From positions 272,378 to 336,377 of the forward strand of contig NW_004797349.1 in assembly GCF_000002075.1 (NCBI RefSeq): 64,000 nucleotides of DNA, written 5' to 3'. The stretch comes from Aplysia californica. Taxonomy: Eukaryota > Mollusca > Gastropoda > Aplysiida > Aplysiidae. The translations under genes were made by a program, and so were the position numbers. This document shows, piece after piece, positions 10,301 through 25,300 of the stretch (positions within the stretch are counted from its first letter, which is position 1; every line of letters begins with the position of its first letter). The notes below the pieces were generated by a model. That model searched no databases. It saw nothing but the letters and a program-made list of their open reading frames with translations, and had not been told where the DNA came from.

Positions 10301-13300
10301 TAACGGAGGACCCCCTCCTCGTCTTGCTAGAGGTCGAGGAAGAGAGAGGGGCAATTTTGGTGATCGGGACAACAACAGAGATCGCAATAATGCCGAAGAC
10401 TGGGACAACGATCGCGGTGATGACAAGAGAGATCGGAGTGGTGGTGACCGGGGAAGGTCAAGAGGAAGAGGAGGTCAGTTGTCTCCCAGTAAAAGTTTTG
10501 TTTTGCAATAATTCAGAGTGAAACTTTTTTTTTTTCCCCAGCTTTTAACTGAATAGTATTGACAGGTTAATAATTTTCTGACTGCGTTTGTTACTTTCTT
10601 GATTTAGATGGTTCATGGCAAAGCCAGGCTTAAAATATTCGACTTCTACTTAAATGTGTGTACAAATCTTTGTTTGCTTTATTCAGTTGTACCCCTCATT
10701 GTAGTCTTACTTCCAGTTAACTCAAGATGATTGAAAACTCTTTTGAAGGCTACTCTTAATTTTTTTTTTTTGGTAGTGTTATTGTCTTCAACAATAGAAA
10801 TGTAGCAAATATTGTCCTTAGGTTTTGCTTTTTTTTGTGTTCGTAAGGACGTTTCTGTTCTGCAGCACTCTGGAAAAGTGGTGATTAGTAACATCAACAT
10901 TTTTATTTTGTCTCACAGGTTTTGGTGGTCGCAGAACTGGTGGTGGGGGCCGTGGTGGACGCTTTAACAACAGTGGAGACAGAGATAACAGGTATATTTT
11001 TTGCCTTATACAGTCAGGATGGGTCTCTTTTAATTAATGTGCTAACGGGATGTTCTCAAAAGAGCAGGCAGTGACATCTATCACATGCTGTGGGCATTAT
11101 TTGTGTGCTGTCCTGTACACAGAGGGTTAAAGCAAAAATAGTTCAGACAGAATTTGTAGTTAGAAAGCAACAAAATGCATTTGTCAGCAGCTAATGCGGC
11201 ATACTAATTAATACATAGATTGATTGGAATGTTTCTAAGATAGTCAAACAAGTTGTAGTATACTTGTGTTCGATCACATTTTAAATAGAATGCTGTCTCT
11301 TTCACTTTCTAAATGACCCTTATAGCACAAATTTTGCTGCTTGATCTTTATTAAAATTATCACTTTGTGGTACTGGGAAGATAAAGGTGTTGTGGAGATC
11401 AGTCCAATAGAAAGCATTTAGTTTCTGAAATTGTTTTGTTTTCAGGATACATCAGTCTTTTTGCCCTTGAGCAAAGCAGTTTGCAATCAGTCTAGCTTAT
11501 TCATAAGAAAATCATCTGGGTGTGGAAACCTTTTCATTAAGTGTACATTTTATTACTTGTGTATGTTTTTAATTCAAAGAATATAATATATAAGAACAAA
11601 ATTGGTGACCTGAATTGGTTTTGCTATGCATGTGCCGGACTGTATATAGCTCCAGTGTGTGTTCATCATTAACAGTCTTTGTTGTGGGTAATTTTATCAA
11701 CAAAAATGTGTGGCTTTTGTTGATTTGAAAATGATAAGAAAAACAAGCTTAGCCATCAAACAATGATTTTATGCTCATTGAGTATGAACGAATCTTTTTT
11801 TTATATAGGAGCTACAACCGTGTGCCTAGATTTGAGAAGATGAACAACAGTCAGCCTTTGGATGGACCTGAGATTGACACATGGACTAATGAAACTGCTG
11901 AAACAAACACGAGCAAAGATACTGGTATGTATTAAAATTTTATATTCAGTACTTCCTGTAGTAAACATGTTTTTTTTTTCCTGTTCAGCTTCTCTATTAA
12001 ATGTATGCTAGCTACTTTCTTTAGGTGATGGGTTGGTTCCTGCAAGAAGAGAAATTGTCTTGTTATTTGTTATACGGGTCATATTGATCAAGAATTGTCT
12101 ATTGAAGGTTGAAAAATAGTTCTGCAAATATAGTTTCAAGAAATGTGCTTTGTAGTTTTTACATATTCGTGAACATTTTTCTTTTGCAGACTGGGACAAC
12201 TGGAACGAGTCTTGGGTGAATGAAGAGGACCAATGGACTGGAACGGTAAGTTGATTTGTAATATCTGCTTTTGTTTTTAGAGGTCTTGCTTAGAATCTGT
12301 ACTTTGCTGTTTCGGTCTGATTCTGCCTTTTCTGTTTTTGTTTAGGTCAATGACGACATGAGTGATGGTGAAGAGTTAAATTTATCTTGAGATTAAATAT
12401 GGTGGAATTTATCGGTATTCACTTTTAAAAAAAAATCTCCCATCAGAATGGCTGTCAGGGGGAAATGTACATGGACTCACCTGCCTTAGACTAATCTTAA
12501 ATGAATTTCAGTATGTTGAGGACCTGAGGAGTAGTCCAGATTCGAATGGTGGCGTTTAACAATTTTTAAAAATGTGTGTAATATTTTGTTTTCTATACAG
12601 ATTAAAAATTTTCTGATTTTAAAAAAGATTTTTTGGTGCTTTTTCAGCTGGAGGAGACAAAGGTGTTTACCCCGTCTCAAATGAAGATTGCAGAACCAGA
12701 TCCTGTGATAAGTGAGCCCCCAAGCTCTCTCGGACAAAGGTGAGCAACTGAGAATCTGTCGTTTTTGTGCAAAATGTTTTTCTTGAACACTCTTTTTGCT
12801 GCAACACAGATAGGAATTTTTATGCAATTTTATTTTAAGTTATACCGATAGGATTGCATTTTTGTTTCAGTGCTTTTTTCCCCCATAAAAGTAATTTTGA
12901 GTTGAAGGTGGTCTTCTTTACATTCATAGGATTTCGCCTTTGTGTCGACTCTACAAGACTTTTTACGTGTCGACTCTACAAGACTTTTTACAATGTTGCA
13001 TCTCAGTTAAGACCATTTCGATCATATTCATCTTGACTGAACAAATTCTTTTCCAGGCTGGATGTTGGAAGTCTCTTTAGTGAATCTGCAAAGTTTTCGA
13101 AGGCACCCGACTATAGCAAACCTAGTGGAGATGCTTACATCAACCAGTTCAAACAAGCTGCAACTGAGTCGATCAAGAACACCATTGGGGTGAGTTTCTT
13201 AATCTGTTGGAGATACAATCCTTCCAGAATATTTGAAGTTCAGATTCTTAGAACATGGCTGTCTTTTCTTGGGGATTTCTTGCAAGAAGCTCCACAATGT

Positions 13301-16300
13301 TTTGTTTTGTAGAAGAATCAGGTTAGGATTTCCTTTCTTTTAATCCCATTTTATATATCGCATGATTATTATTGCTGTCGAGATGCTGTTTGCAATAAGT
13401 TAAAAGTTTCCCGGCAGTTTAATGGTTTTCTTTGTGTCACCATTAGAAGTGGTCATTTAGGGTAGGCTGCTGGTTTACAGAATTGATAAGTTTGTTATGT
13501 TAAAGTGGGTGTTGTGTATGTGTAATGATTTTTTTTTTTGGGAGTGTTTGTTGTGTAAAGTGAATTATTACTGATACTCCACTTCTTTCCGTGTGTTGTT
13601 TTTTTTTCCATTTCAATTGATCAAGTTAATGACATTTGTTCATTCTTCTTCATATCCTCCTTGCAGATTGGAAGCTCATCCAGAACACCCCAGTCTATGA
13701 GTTCGATGGCCATGCCCCAGCAGTCTGCGACAAACTCGCTCGGTCTGTCATCTCTTACCCAAAGTTCGAGCCAGGTTCAGGACGGAGTGACCAGTGTCCT
13801 CTCCTCGCTATCTCAGCAACAGGGGCAGCAGGTGGCTTCCATGTCTCAGACAATGAGCCAGCTTTCCCAGTTCTCACAGTCTCAGATGGGCATGGGTTCA
13901 GGCCAGCAGAGCCAGGTCTCGGGAATGGCACCACAGCCAGCTCAGTTGCCTGGGCTTGGTGGTCAGCAGCAGGTTTGTTTTTTTTCCTGTCTTTGCAAGT
14001 GTTTTTAATTTAAGGTGCTTGTGAAAACAAGTCTTACAAGGTTTCTCGCCGTTAGTCCTAGATGATTCTGGTACTTAAGGCTAATAAAGCCTCTTTTGTC
14101 ATTGCATTAGTGTTGAATACCTGAAGAAAGATTGTCCAACAAATTGGCATCAGTTTACCTCGATATGAATGTTTGGCTTCATGTTTATTTATAATACGCT
14201 AGTAGTTTTCATTTGTACAATGAAAATGTCTGTTCTATGTACACAGGCAAGTAGGGATCAAGCCCCACCATCTCAGTCCAGGATACCATCTGTTGTTCAA
14301 CAACAACAACAACAGCAGCAGCAGCAGAATTTGGCGCAGTCCGGCTTGAATAACAATTTGCAGCAGCGTCCAAAACCCCAAAGATCAAAGCTGCCCCCTC
14401 CCTCAAAGGTAAAAACAAGCGTTATTGTGATTTCTCTGGCTGTTTTATATTGAAGTTTGAAATTTTTTGCGTTGAACTTCTAGAGTCAGTTTAGAAGTCA
14501 CCCCGACAATTTTTTCATCTTATGTGAATTCATGTTGCTGAAGGTATTAGGTTCTTGTTTACTACAACATATTTTGAATCTGTTAATAAAGCAAGCATTG
14601 TCAAAGGAAATTCCTGTTTCCTCTTTTTGAACCCTGAGCCTAAAATGCCTGTTCATCTGGTTGGAGACTCCTCTAATTTTTAAAATTAAAACTCTTTTGA
14701 GGAGGGCTCTCGTGGCCTAGAGGTTAAGATGTTCGCCTCTCATTCAAAGGTCCCACGTTCAAATCCGGGTAGTGACCGTTCTCTAACATTGTCTCCTTTC
14801 ATCTTTTTTCCTGCTCTCTAGCAATGTTCTGTCGTCTGCTTTCGTCTCCACTTTCTGCCCCTACCCCTTCACCCCCTTTGCTCCCTCCTCTGGGCTTCTG
14901 ACTCTTTCTGCAGACTTTCTACTGCTACTTGTTGGCTCCTTTTTACTGCTATCTTCCAGCCACACCCCTGATCTTCTTGTAGGAAAGATCTACACTTAGC
15001 CTTTTAGGGCAAGAGTGAAAAATCTCGGAGGTCCTGTGTCCAAGTTGTGTCCCTTGGTTGTCTAAAATGATGAGAGTAGGCTTCGGCCACCACCCAGGCA
15101 AAATTCAAAATTTCCTACCAACTGAAATTGTTTATTGTGTCCCGCACGGTCATATATCATTATGCAGTTGCCAGCGCTGTAAAACACTTACCAAAAAAAA
15201 ACCTGGCGTGGGTATGAAGGGGTAAAGGTAGTTCACATGGAGGCAGATGCTTACATCTGTAGGGATAAGAATTGTATAAAAGTTAAGCTATTTGTGAATT
15301 ACGTTCTCGCCCAGACTTAAATGATATTCATGTTTGTTGTTTGTCAATTTCAACAGATTCCATCAACAGCTGTAGAAATGCCTGGTCATATTCCCCGAAA
15401 CCCTCAATTCGATCTGCAATTTGGAATCGACTTTGGCTCAGAGTCAAATTCCACATTTGCCTTTGGAACTGGCAGTGGTGAGAGTACAACAGCCGCCAAT
15501 ACTTACTCTTCCACCTCAAATGGGTGAGCAAATTTTTTTTTTTTTTTAAATATTGTTTATTTTTAATCTAAAAGTACTGGGGCTGCTGCTTTGGTTAGCG
15601 AAACTGCTATGGCTACATTTTGCGGGCAGATTTTCTTCCTTTTTTGCCTTTTACTGTTACAAGATGTGGGAATATGACATTGGTCTGCAAGAAATGATTG
15701 ATTTGTATGAAGTCCACTGTCATTTTAGCTGATTACTCTAAACAGAATGATGACATTGGTGTATGGAAATGCACGCTTATCTTTAGATAGGCAATCCCTG
15801 ATGTGTTTTAGCTATTTTCAAGATGAGTTCTCAGTACATGTAGTAGAGGGGAGGTTTTACAGCATCCCATGCTCCTCCAGTTCTTCCACTTTGGTTACTA
15901 GAAAGGTGCCTCTCTTTAGTCTTTGCTCTGCTTTTGGGGCCAATCAATGAACTTATTCCAGCAGTAAGTTTGATCTTGCATGTTTTTAGGACATGTGTAT
16001 ACTGAAAGTGCGGCACAGTTAAGTCTGTTCATGCTCTAGTTTTCCTCTGGCCGAAATCTGAATTGGTTTTGTTAATGTTGAAAGAAAAATAGAAAGTAAA
16101 AACAGACTGAAATACAAAGTCTCACAAGACACAAGTATCCTATGAACATGTCATTGTCCGAAGTCTTACACCGACTGATAAAGTATTTAAAAGTAATAAT
16201 GACAATTCAGTGTCTGGATATTTATTCTCATGTTATTTTTATGCTTTCAGATCTTCGTCTGTGATATCAAACCACTTGAACCAAGCCCACGTGAGCAATT

Positions 16301-19300
16301 CAAGTAGTGATACAAACTCCATGGTCTCCAGTATCATGGCGTCCCCCTCAGCGGGGTCAGCAAAGGTGCCATCCAACATGGAGCCGCAGCCGTCTGCTCG
16401 GCCGCCTGCTGTGTTCCATAACTCTGTTTACAACTCCTCTTCACCGAAGACAGAGTCCCAAAACATTGAAAGGGAACAGAACAAAGTATGTTTACCCAAT
16501 TTTTACCCTTCTAACCCAGCTTTTTAAACTTTTTGGTACAGTGTTGCCATATCGTACCTGACGTAGTCTAACCATAGAAGTACCGATAAGTAAATTTTAC
16601 AGGAGGGACAAAAAGGTTTACTATATTCAATGCTCTTCTTGCGGCGTGATTTTTGTGTCGGGGCAAAGTTTTAGCATCGCTCTAAATGTCACCTTGTGTA
16701 AGAGACATTTCTTTGCTTTTTAAACGAATAAAAAATGTTAGAGAAATTTGGTGCTTATACGGTAAGAGTATGACAGGGACAATATTGATTTTCTGCTCAC
16801 AGCATCTTCAGTTTCAGTCAGCTATTTGTTCTGTATGTTTCTTTAGTATGCCTGCCCTTTGACAGACATAGTGCATTTTAAAGCGCACACCGGACCTCTA
16901 AGTTTTTTGTCCATGTTCAAGAAGAATAGGTTCTAGGATTGAGAGGTCGAACATGAATCAAACCAAGTACTTTGTTACAAGAAGTGACCATTTTGACATA
17001 GACAGTGGTGCAACTAGGCCAGTATGTAGTGAACCAAGTTGTCAAATCTTATTTGACCTATCAAATTCATTGAAAGTTAACCCAAATCGCCACATAAAGT
17101 TTCTTGAAGCCCTGCTACTTCCACCCCATACTTCATTCCCATAAAGTTCCCGATGTTATGAAATGGCAGACATGTGACAGTCGTAACACTGTTTGGACTA
17201 TGGCTTATGATTTACGCTGGAGAGATCGAGTTGGTCATAAAATATTGATTTTTGTTTTAAAAATTTCAACTTTCTATATGGAAAAAATGTCGTGAACACA
17301 TTGAAATGAGTCCCAATCCCGCAAAAGGAGTAGAGTGGATTAAAGAAGGCCATGACAGGCTAATGGTCTTCAATTTTCTGAACACTGACACTCATTTTTT
17401 TTTTCTCTCTTCATCTTCAGATTAGCGGTCCAGAGTCTATGCCTTTCCCTTCGGCTCAGCTTGAAAGGAAGTCCAGTCCTATGATGTCAACTCAGCGCCC
17501 TGGACAGACCAGTCAGAATCTCAATACAGGTAATGGCTTAAAGTGGTTTTCTTGAAGTGTTCGTCAGAATTCTAGCTCCTTGTGCACAACACTATTAGTC
17601 TGCAGAAGCAATGCCTTAGTATGTGGTTGATTTTCCATTTGAAACTGATTTTTGCTTATCATTAAGGCATTCACAGATGTTTTGGTCATATCCACAAAAA
17701 GTTCTTTGTGCATACTCTAGGCATGAGCCAGGACCTGAATTGGTGAATGTACTGTATATTAAATGCTACTAGTGAAAGAATTTTATGCAGCTCCAATGTT
17801 CTTGTTATTTGTTTATCCCTTAGTATTAATTTCTTTGTTGTATTTCTTTTTTGGCAGGGTCTTTACCCCCAAGCAAGAATGACACTTCATCAAACAACAT
17901 TGGAAACAACTATTCGGCCTCAAATGGATATGCCTCTTCTTACCAAGGTCACCAAAAAGCCTCCAGCATCTCTCAGACACAGGCATACACACACACCACG
18001 AATTCACAGCCCCCGCAAGGCTCTTCATTCCCAGGGCAGTTCCCAGCTAGTCAGTCTGCCTACCCGTCCTCGGCTCAGACTCAGTTCCCTGCCCCTCCCA
18101 GTGCCAACCAGTTCCCCCCAACTGGCCAACCTCCCCAGTTTAACAACACACAGACACAGTACACGTCCAATCAGAATCAATTTGGGTCAGGAGGCTCCAC
18201 AGGCCAGCACCCCTCCATGCCTCATGGAAACCACCAGTCTCAGTATTCATCAAATACCCAGAATGCCTATTCCTCGGCTGGACAGTCACAGTACTCTGGA
18301 TACCAGAACAATGCCCCGTTCCCCTCCCACCCCCCGTCTCAGTCAAACTTTGCCTCGTCCAGTCAGACTGGTGGCCCGAGCAGTTCTCTGTATCCGACGT
18401 CGACTCAGTCGAGTGGTTCGTCCTACACGTCTCAGTCTAACACATACCAATCGCCCTCCGCGGGCTCATACCACTCCAGGGACAACCAGACGGGTGCTGC
18501 TGTCAGCACACAGTCTAGCAGTGGAGTAGCATTCCCGGCCACAGGCCAGACTTCTTCTCTGAAGCCTGCCACCTCTCAGACGAACTCCAGTTACAATTCG
18601 CAAAATTTCAACGCGTCACCGGCGCCTTTGCAGCCTTCGTCTCTGGCCAACAAACTTGGGGAGAGCCTCTCGAAAATGACGATGAAAGACACCACTACAG
18701 CTCTGGATGGTCATCAGTCAACACAGGTAGGTTCATTGCTAGCATTTTTTGGTCTGTTTAAAAAAAAATTGAAAGGACATGGAGGAGGGAAGAGTGGGAT
18801 TGTTCTTACACCCAAAAGAACACCTATTATCTTTTTGTTTGATATGCTTACTAGTTTTAAATAACAACCCATGAACATTTCAGTGACATATATGTAGTTT
18901 AACAGTTAGGCTTTCCATGCTGCACACAGATGACTTTTAAATGCCCGTTGAGGAATTTATTTTATCAAGTATCTTCTTCTGTCTACTTGGCTATGTAGTT
19001 TTCCATTTAGCCCGGGGGTTGACCTATAGCAGGAGTTCTTTTCGTAATTCAGGTTAACTGAATATTTTTACGTGTAATCAGTTTTGACTTGTGTTCCATT
19101 TCCCTTCTTTATTGTCTTCTTCGGGCGGCCTCACACCTCCACCTACTTTATTTACTATGCTTTAATCATTTTCTGCTGCTTGGCCTCAAGGCTCTCTTTG
19201 GAAGCAAGTTCCACTGTTGCAAGTACAAGATGGAAAACACTATTTCTCTGATTTCTAGTAATTGTCCTCCCTGAAATACCAATGCAGAAGAAAAGTAATG

Positions 19301-22300
19301 AACTTTTTGACCAAATGAATAATAATGACACCCACAAATTAATTGTTGATGAGTCCTTTACCATACTGAGCATAAACTTATTGAATGCAGAAAAGTGTGT
19401 GAAGGGTTTAGGGGGGTTACTTGGGCGATGCCCACCATCTTTACCTGCCATGTGGGTAGAGACCTGTTTTTTTTATTTTGAAAAGTTGGCTGCTGAGGAA
19501 TCCTGGTGTCAGACATTTCTCTTGTCTTGTCTATTATTTTGTCTTGTTTAAATTCTTTGTCAAATGACTCTAACCATGGAAAGATAATATACTTCTTCGT
19601 AGCTCGTAACTTTCTAAAAATATTAGATTAATTTTTAAATGGTCTAAATAAATATTGACTTCTGGGATTGGGCAGATTTGAGGACAAGTTGAACATGAGC
19701 ATTTGTTAGTCGTTTCATTCTTTGGACGTGGGTGGTTGGCGCGTGCTCTGCTGTGGTTTGCTCCTTCTTTCCTATCAAACATCTGTCATCTTTTTCTCTT
19801 CTCCTTTTTTGTGTATGTTATTCTCTTGTAACACATAATCTATTCGGCCTATCTCCATTTTTTACTCACTCTTTGTTATGAACTGTTTTCACTGTTAAAA
19901 AAATGGAGATAGGACAAGAAAGCACTGAGGTAGCGATAGATGGGTCAAGAAGAAAGTTCACAGGGAAGCTTTCAGCTGTCATAGTAGCATTTGGTCTTTC
20001 TTTTTGGTAGGCCCTGAAAGATTTTCACTGACAAGAGCTGCTCCAGTCTACGAGCTGACATTGATATTTTTTCTCCTATTAATTCTTGTCACCCTGTCAT
20101 TGTCATTTACATTATATAGTTCATTTGATAGTTTAGTTCATCCTGCCTATTTCATCTGCGCGGCACTTACATATTGTTTCTGGCATAAAATATAAAACAG
20201 GCAGTACAGTGCCATAGAAGTTTAATGAACGAGCTACTATGGAGAAGAGATTTGAGTACAGCAAATATGTTCAGTGGTGCATTTATCATGAACGTTCAAG
20301 GTTTCTTTGTCGGAAAGCTGTCTTCGCATTCATTTTGAAGTTTGAATCAAAGTTGTTACTGGCCCCATGCTTGGCAATGGTATGTGTTGTGCAGGTTTTA
20401 TATAATTGCAGATTTGTCCCATGTTATCAGTATGTCTGAGAGGGAAAAGGGCGACTGTAATGAGGATATAGATAGACTAACTAGCTCTTTACCAATGCTG
20501 TGTATAAGGTCATGAGGTTGAACTATTGTCATTGTTTTTTTCAGTTTGAACATTCGAGCACCTCGTCAACAACTACTGTGTCTACCGCCTTGAGCCTGCC
20601 GTCCTCCACAAGCACAGCGTCACTCTCTACAGGTACCACTACCATCTCATCCACGTCAACTGCCACATCCATCACATCGACCTCACGGATAGCCTCAATG
20701 CCATCAACGAGTAAGTTATATCCCTGCACTTCTTTGTGGGCTGATCTAGATATGTTCCCTCCATTCATTTCATCTTTTTACGTAAGGATTAAAAGTTTTT
20801 CATCTTATCATCAGTAGCCTCATTTTATTCAGCGTGTCATGATTGACACATGCAATTAACTGCTTAGGTACCTGACCCAGTACGGCTTATGAGCAGTCAA
20901 GTGGTATTTCGTAGTGGTCTTGCACAAGTCACAAGTACAGTGGTCCAAACACTTCAGCTCTAAGGAGGGAAATTGAGCAAAATACTACTTGAGGATTATA
21001 TTGTCTGTGTATCATAGGCACCTCGTAAGCAAAGGTGAAAAGATCAGCTTCAATAATTTAAATATCTGGAATGTGTGATTACATCTGATGCCTAATGTTC
21101 CTAGGAAATATATGAAGAATTGTAACAGCTAAAGACGTTTTCAATAAAATTAGCAGTCTGAAAAATAGGAACATCTCAATAAAAGTTCTAAAAGGCTGTG
21201 TGTGGCTTCTATATGGCTGTGAATACTGGAAATTACAAGACAGTGAAAATGAAATACAGAAGTAACAGAAATGGAGTTTCTTAGGAGACTTCAGATTTTT
21301 ATGGAAGGAAAAAAACAATCAGGCAGTGCTGAAAGAAACCCATGTGGGCTGCTCACTAATAAAAACAATTAGGATGAGACAAATGGAAATAAAACATCCG
21401 AGCAAAGTCATGAACGGTAAACCATGATTACCAATATCTATTTTAGATCTGGCTTTTGATTATAATTATGATCATAAGGAAGTAAATGTGAAAAAAAAAA
21501 GTAATTTTAAAAAATCAATTTTTTTGGTTGTGATAGAGACAAGCTCAGTTGCAAGTGTTCATGACGATGGCGTCATTGTACCTTGATATAGAAGTCCTAC
21601 CTGTAATTCAGTGTCTGGTCCTTCTTATTCTATGTTTGATCAGTGATCAATGTCTAACATAAGTAGAAGTAACAGACCAGGGCCGTCCTTCTGCAGGCAG
21701 ACTAATTACTGTGGGGACCAGTACTGCTGTAAGCTGATGAAATGCTTTTTTTTCCTGCTTTTTTTCGTTTTGGCACAAAATTTATTTGCTAAATCGAAGG
21801 CCTGATCAGTAACCCTGCTTGTGTGCAAAAAATCATATTGAAACGGACTAGTTTTTGAATAAATTAGAATTAAAATTTCAGATACGCTGACAAAAAAACC
21901 TTTTTCTTGAAGCTGCTCTGAAGAAGAGAAAAAAGGCGTTTTGTATGCCTATGGCAGAGTAGTCCGCAAATTATTTGAATATTTCGATAAAATGGTCATT
22001 GTGACAGTTTTTCAGTTGAGGGTGGATACTTACTTCCACTCGTTTCATTTTTTTTTTAAAGAGGGTGGTACCTTTACCGTGTGCTCTATTTTGTTTCTGT
22101 GGATGGCCAAGGACTCTTACTGACAAATCATCTTTTATTGAACACAACTGGAAACAGATTGATCATTGGTATGTTTGTTTTCCTTCACTCCCCAGGTAAG
22201 GCACCACCAAATCTGCCTCCGGGTGTGCCTTTGATGGGTCAGTACATTATGGGACAGAGCACCATGCCCCCATTTTACGTGAGTATTCGATTTCAATCTG

Positions 22301-25300
22301 TGCGCTATTGTATTTTTTGCGACTTACGTTATCTTTCCTTATTTTGAATATAACCTCATTTGCAATTAAAGTTAATTTCAGGGTCTATTTTAATATTTTA
22401 AAATAATCTGAACCTGCAAATGTCTTTGCAGAGTTGCGTATGTGCTTTAATGCACAGATAATGTAACTTCCGTCATTCTGTTTATTTTGTATTGTAATTT
22501 CGCTATGTACAACAGTTTTGTTGCTTTTGGTGTGTGTAGTGGCACCTGCCTCCCATTATTATGTAGTTTCTTATCTGAAAGAACTTTCTCAGGACAGGAA
22601 GTGAATTACTGGATTGATAGCGTTTACAAAAATCTATGAGCAGTGTAATTGAGATAATCATTTTGCATCGTCATTTACTAAATTACAGAGTATGCAGCCC
22701 CCACTGTATGGATATGATGATGTTCAGCTCCTGCAGCAAAGAATGCCTCTGGTAAGTTTTTGTATTGTTTTTGTTTTTATGTGTGTGTGATGACATGTTC
22801 CAAGTAGTTGGTTAATTTTTGGCTAGATGTGGTGTTGAATTATGAGAATTACAAGTTTATAATAAGAGTATGATGACAGATGAATCTCACCAAAAACAAG
22901 TTTGGATAAAAGTAACCCTGAAAAGAATGGGCGGAAGAGATAGTTCTATAATGGACTTCTGTTGCCCTTCTAGTGTTTTGCCACTTTTTCATTGAATATG
23001 TAAACTTTTTCAAGTTGTGAAAAAATCCCTAAGATTCATAAGATAGGGTGCTAAGATATGAGGTTTGGCTGTTACAGTTTCTCTATGCACTTTGCAACTT
23101 TCAGTCCTCTTAATCTATTGGAAGTTGCAAAAGCCTCCAAGAGATCAGTGAAGGGGATCTGCCATAGTTTGTTCTTGAAAAGAAGCATGCTTTCTATCTC
23201 TTACAGCAAGCGGGCAGCTACTACGACATGAGTGCTTTCCCTGCCCCCGCCGGATCCACCTTACCAACAGGCAGAGACCAGCAGCCACCCATCCCCAGCG
23301 TTCCATTCTCTGGTAAATAAGAAACTGAAAACACACATTTCATGTATAGGGCGCTTGGTAAAACTCGTGGTGAGCAAGTGAATTCGGAAAAAAATCTTAA
23401 CATTTTAATTTACGAAATGCGTGTTTGCTGTTTTAATATTTGGTTTTAATTGACCTTTTTACCTGTTTGATATGGATCTTCAGGGGGGGGGGTGTCCTGT
23501 CTTGAGTTCCAAATCTCTTCTTGTCCTACCGTTTTAAAATTTACGCCTGCAAAGCACAATATTTTTTATGCATTATGAACACATTTGTATTTCTGTGTAT
23601 CAAAAACGTGCTTCATATATTAAGTGCTTCCACTCTTCCGTATTTTTACGGAAATCCGTACTTTCTGCCAGTTCCGTACTTGTCCCTCCATCATTATCAA
23701 CTCCCTCCGTAAAAAAAACTGCGACAGTGCAGGACTGCCGAAATTCCGTACTCACCTTCGTATGGTCTTGTATAAGTTACGGATATTTACGGTAATTCTC
23801 TCGGCAACAAGTTAACGTTATAGAAACCTGCCAAATTGTGCATTTCCTGCAATCGGACATTATAACGCTATGTCCCAGTCCCATGTATTCATTGCGTGTT
23901 GGTCGGCAGTACATTTTTTACCTGCAGATGGATCAAAATCTGGCGAGCCTTTTGTGCCAACTTCCTCCTTTCTGTCATTCACTCATTCCTTCTGTCTATC
24001 TTCGGATTGTTGCCGCGGCTGGAAAATCTGCGCGTTGATCAAGACTGATTTTGATCTTAGACAGAAAGTTACTGTCGGAAAGAAACTTTTTTCGCAAATT
24101 TTATCTAGGTCTAGAGAAGTGATCAATTAGAAGATTCTACGGCACGTGAACGCAATATAAGGGCCGCGATGAAAGAAATATATGCTGATACACGGGCGTG
24201 CCCACTACGGATGGGATCGGCCGATTGCGCTGATCGCCCGACTCGGTCCAACAACCATGTTTGCTTTGAAACTGAAAACAAACACGTTTGTTTTTTGAGG
24301 CGATCGGCCGATCCCGTCCATAGTGAGCACCCCGTATAAAATCAAGAATAATTCGAAGTGGTGTTCCCAGGTTGTGACAGGCGACTTTCAGACATGAAAA
24401 TTAAGAAAAAATGTGGGTATACGCTGCAAAACCGTATTTTGAAGGTACACCTATTCATTATTCCCAGGTTTGCCTGCTGTCAATGGTGCGACTACAAATT
24501 AATTGAATTATAGTAGCAATGAAAGGGGAACCTGCTTTTAAACATTTCCAGCATTGGAAAGATATGCTGGTGATGAAGTCAAACAAGACAAAATGTTGGT
24601 GAAAAAATAAATATTATGGGCTGTAGGCAATATCTTCAAACAGGCTCCCAAATGCCATTTTCTACCCTCTAAAAGCACTAAATTTCAATTTCTCCTGAAC
24701 CCCCACCGGGACTCTGTCCCTGGAACCTGCTGGGGGCCTATGCGGCCCAGACCCCCTGCAGAAATTTTCCTTACTTTTCAGTTTCAGCTGGTGGAAACAC
24801 TGATTAAAGTCACGTTTGAATGTATATAAAACCTTTTTTTTTGTGTGTGTGTGTGTGAATATCATAGCTGCCACTTTCCCGCTAAATAGCGGAAACTCCG
24901 CTTCATCTAGCTTTTGCCGCTACTTTCCTCCTTCCTCCGCTTGGACCGCTCTCGGTCGCAAATTGCAATACTTTTTTACTCGCGGAAAACACCGAACCGG
25001 GAGAGAGACGAAAACGCAGCTTGCGCATGTCCGCCCGTAGCTTTCTACTTCCGTTCTTCTAGGCCTAGCGCTAGTTTCACTTTGTTTATTGTGGAGCAAC
25101 AAAGTGTCGATCGGGCATCGGGACGTTGGCGCGCCAAGTTGTCATTGAAAACGGCGGAAATTTGAGAGAAATTGATGCAGAATGCAAAAATAAAAGGAGC
25201 TCCCCTTGCTGCACTTTGCGTTTGGTGCGATAAAGAAATCGCGGCCCGCGGCACTCCTGTACAATTGCGATCCCGTTTGTTCACATGACGGCTATTGTGG

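Noticed and set aside
10205-10426. Antisense arginine/serine-rich frame
   Set aside because: Antisense shadow of the RGG exon; no splice or family support.
13636-14013. Second open frame over the 13667-13972 exon
   Set aside because: It is a frame shadow of the S/Q-rich UBAP2L exon. The other frame continues in phase with neighbours and fits the family.
14711-14770. tRNA-like A and B boxes (also near 41380 and 51050-51090)
   Set aside because: No complete cloverleaf; each heads a SINE body and tail, so these are not functional tRNA genes.
22870-22925. ATGATGA followed by CTGA, a possible further C/D snoRNA
   Set aside because: No terminal stem and no guide that I can match to rRNA. Similar isolated TGATGA words at 8277, 15747 and 31357 fail for the same reason.
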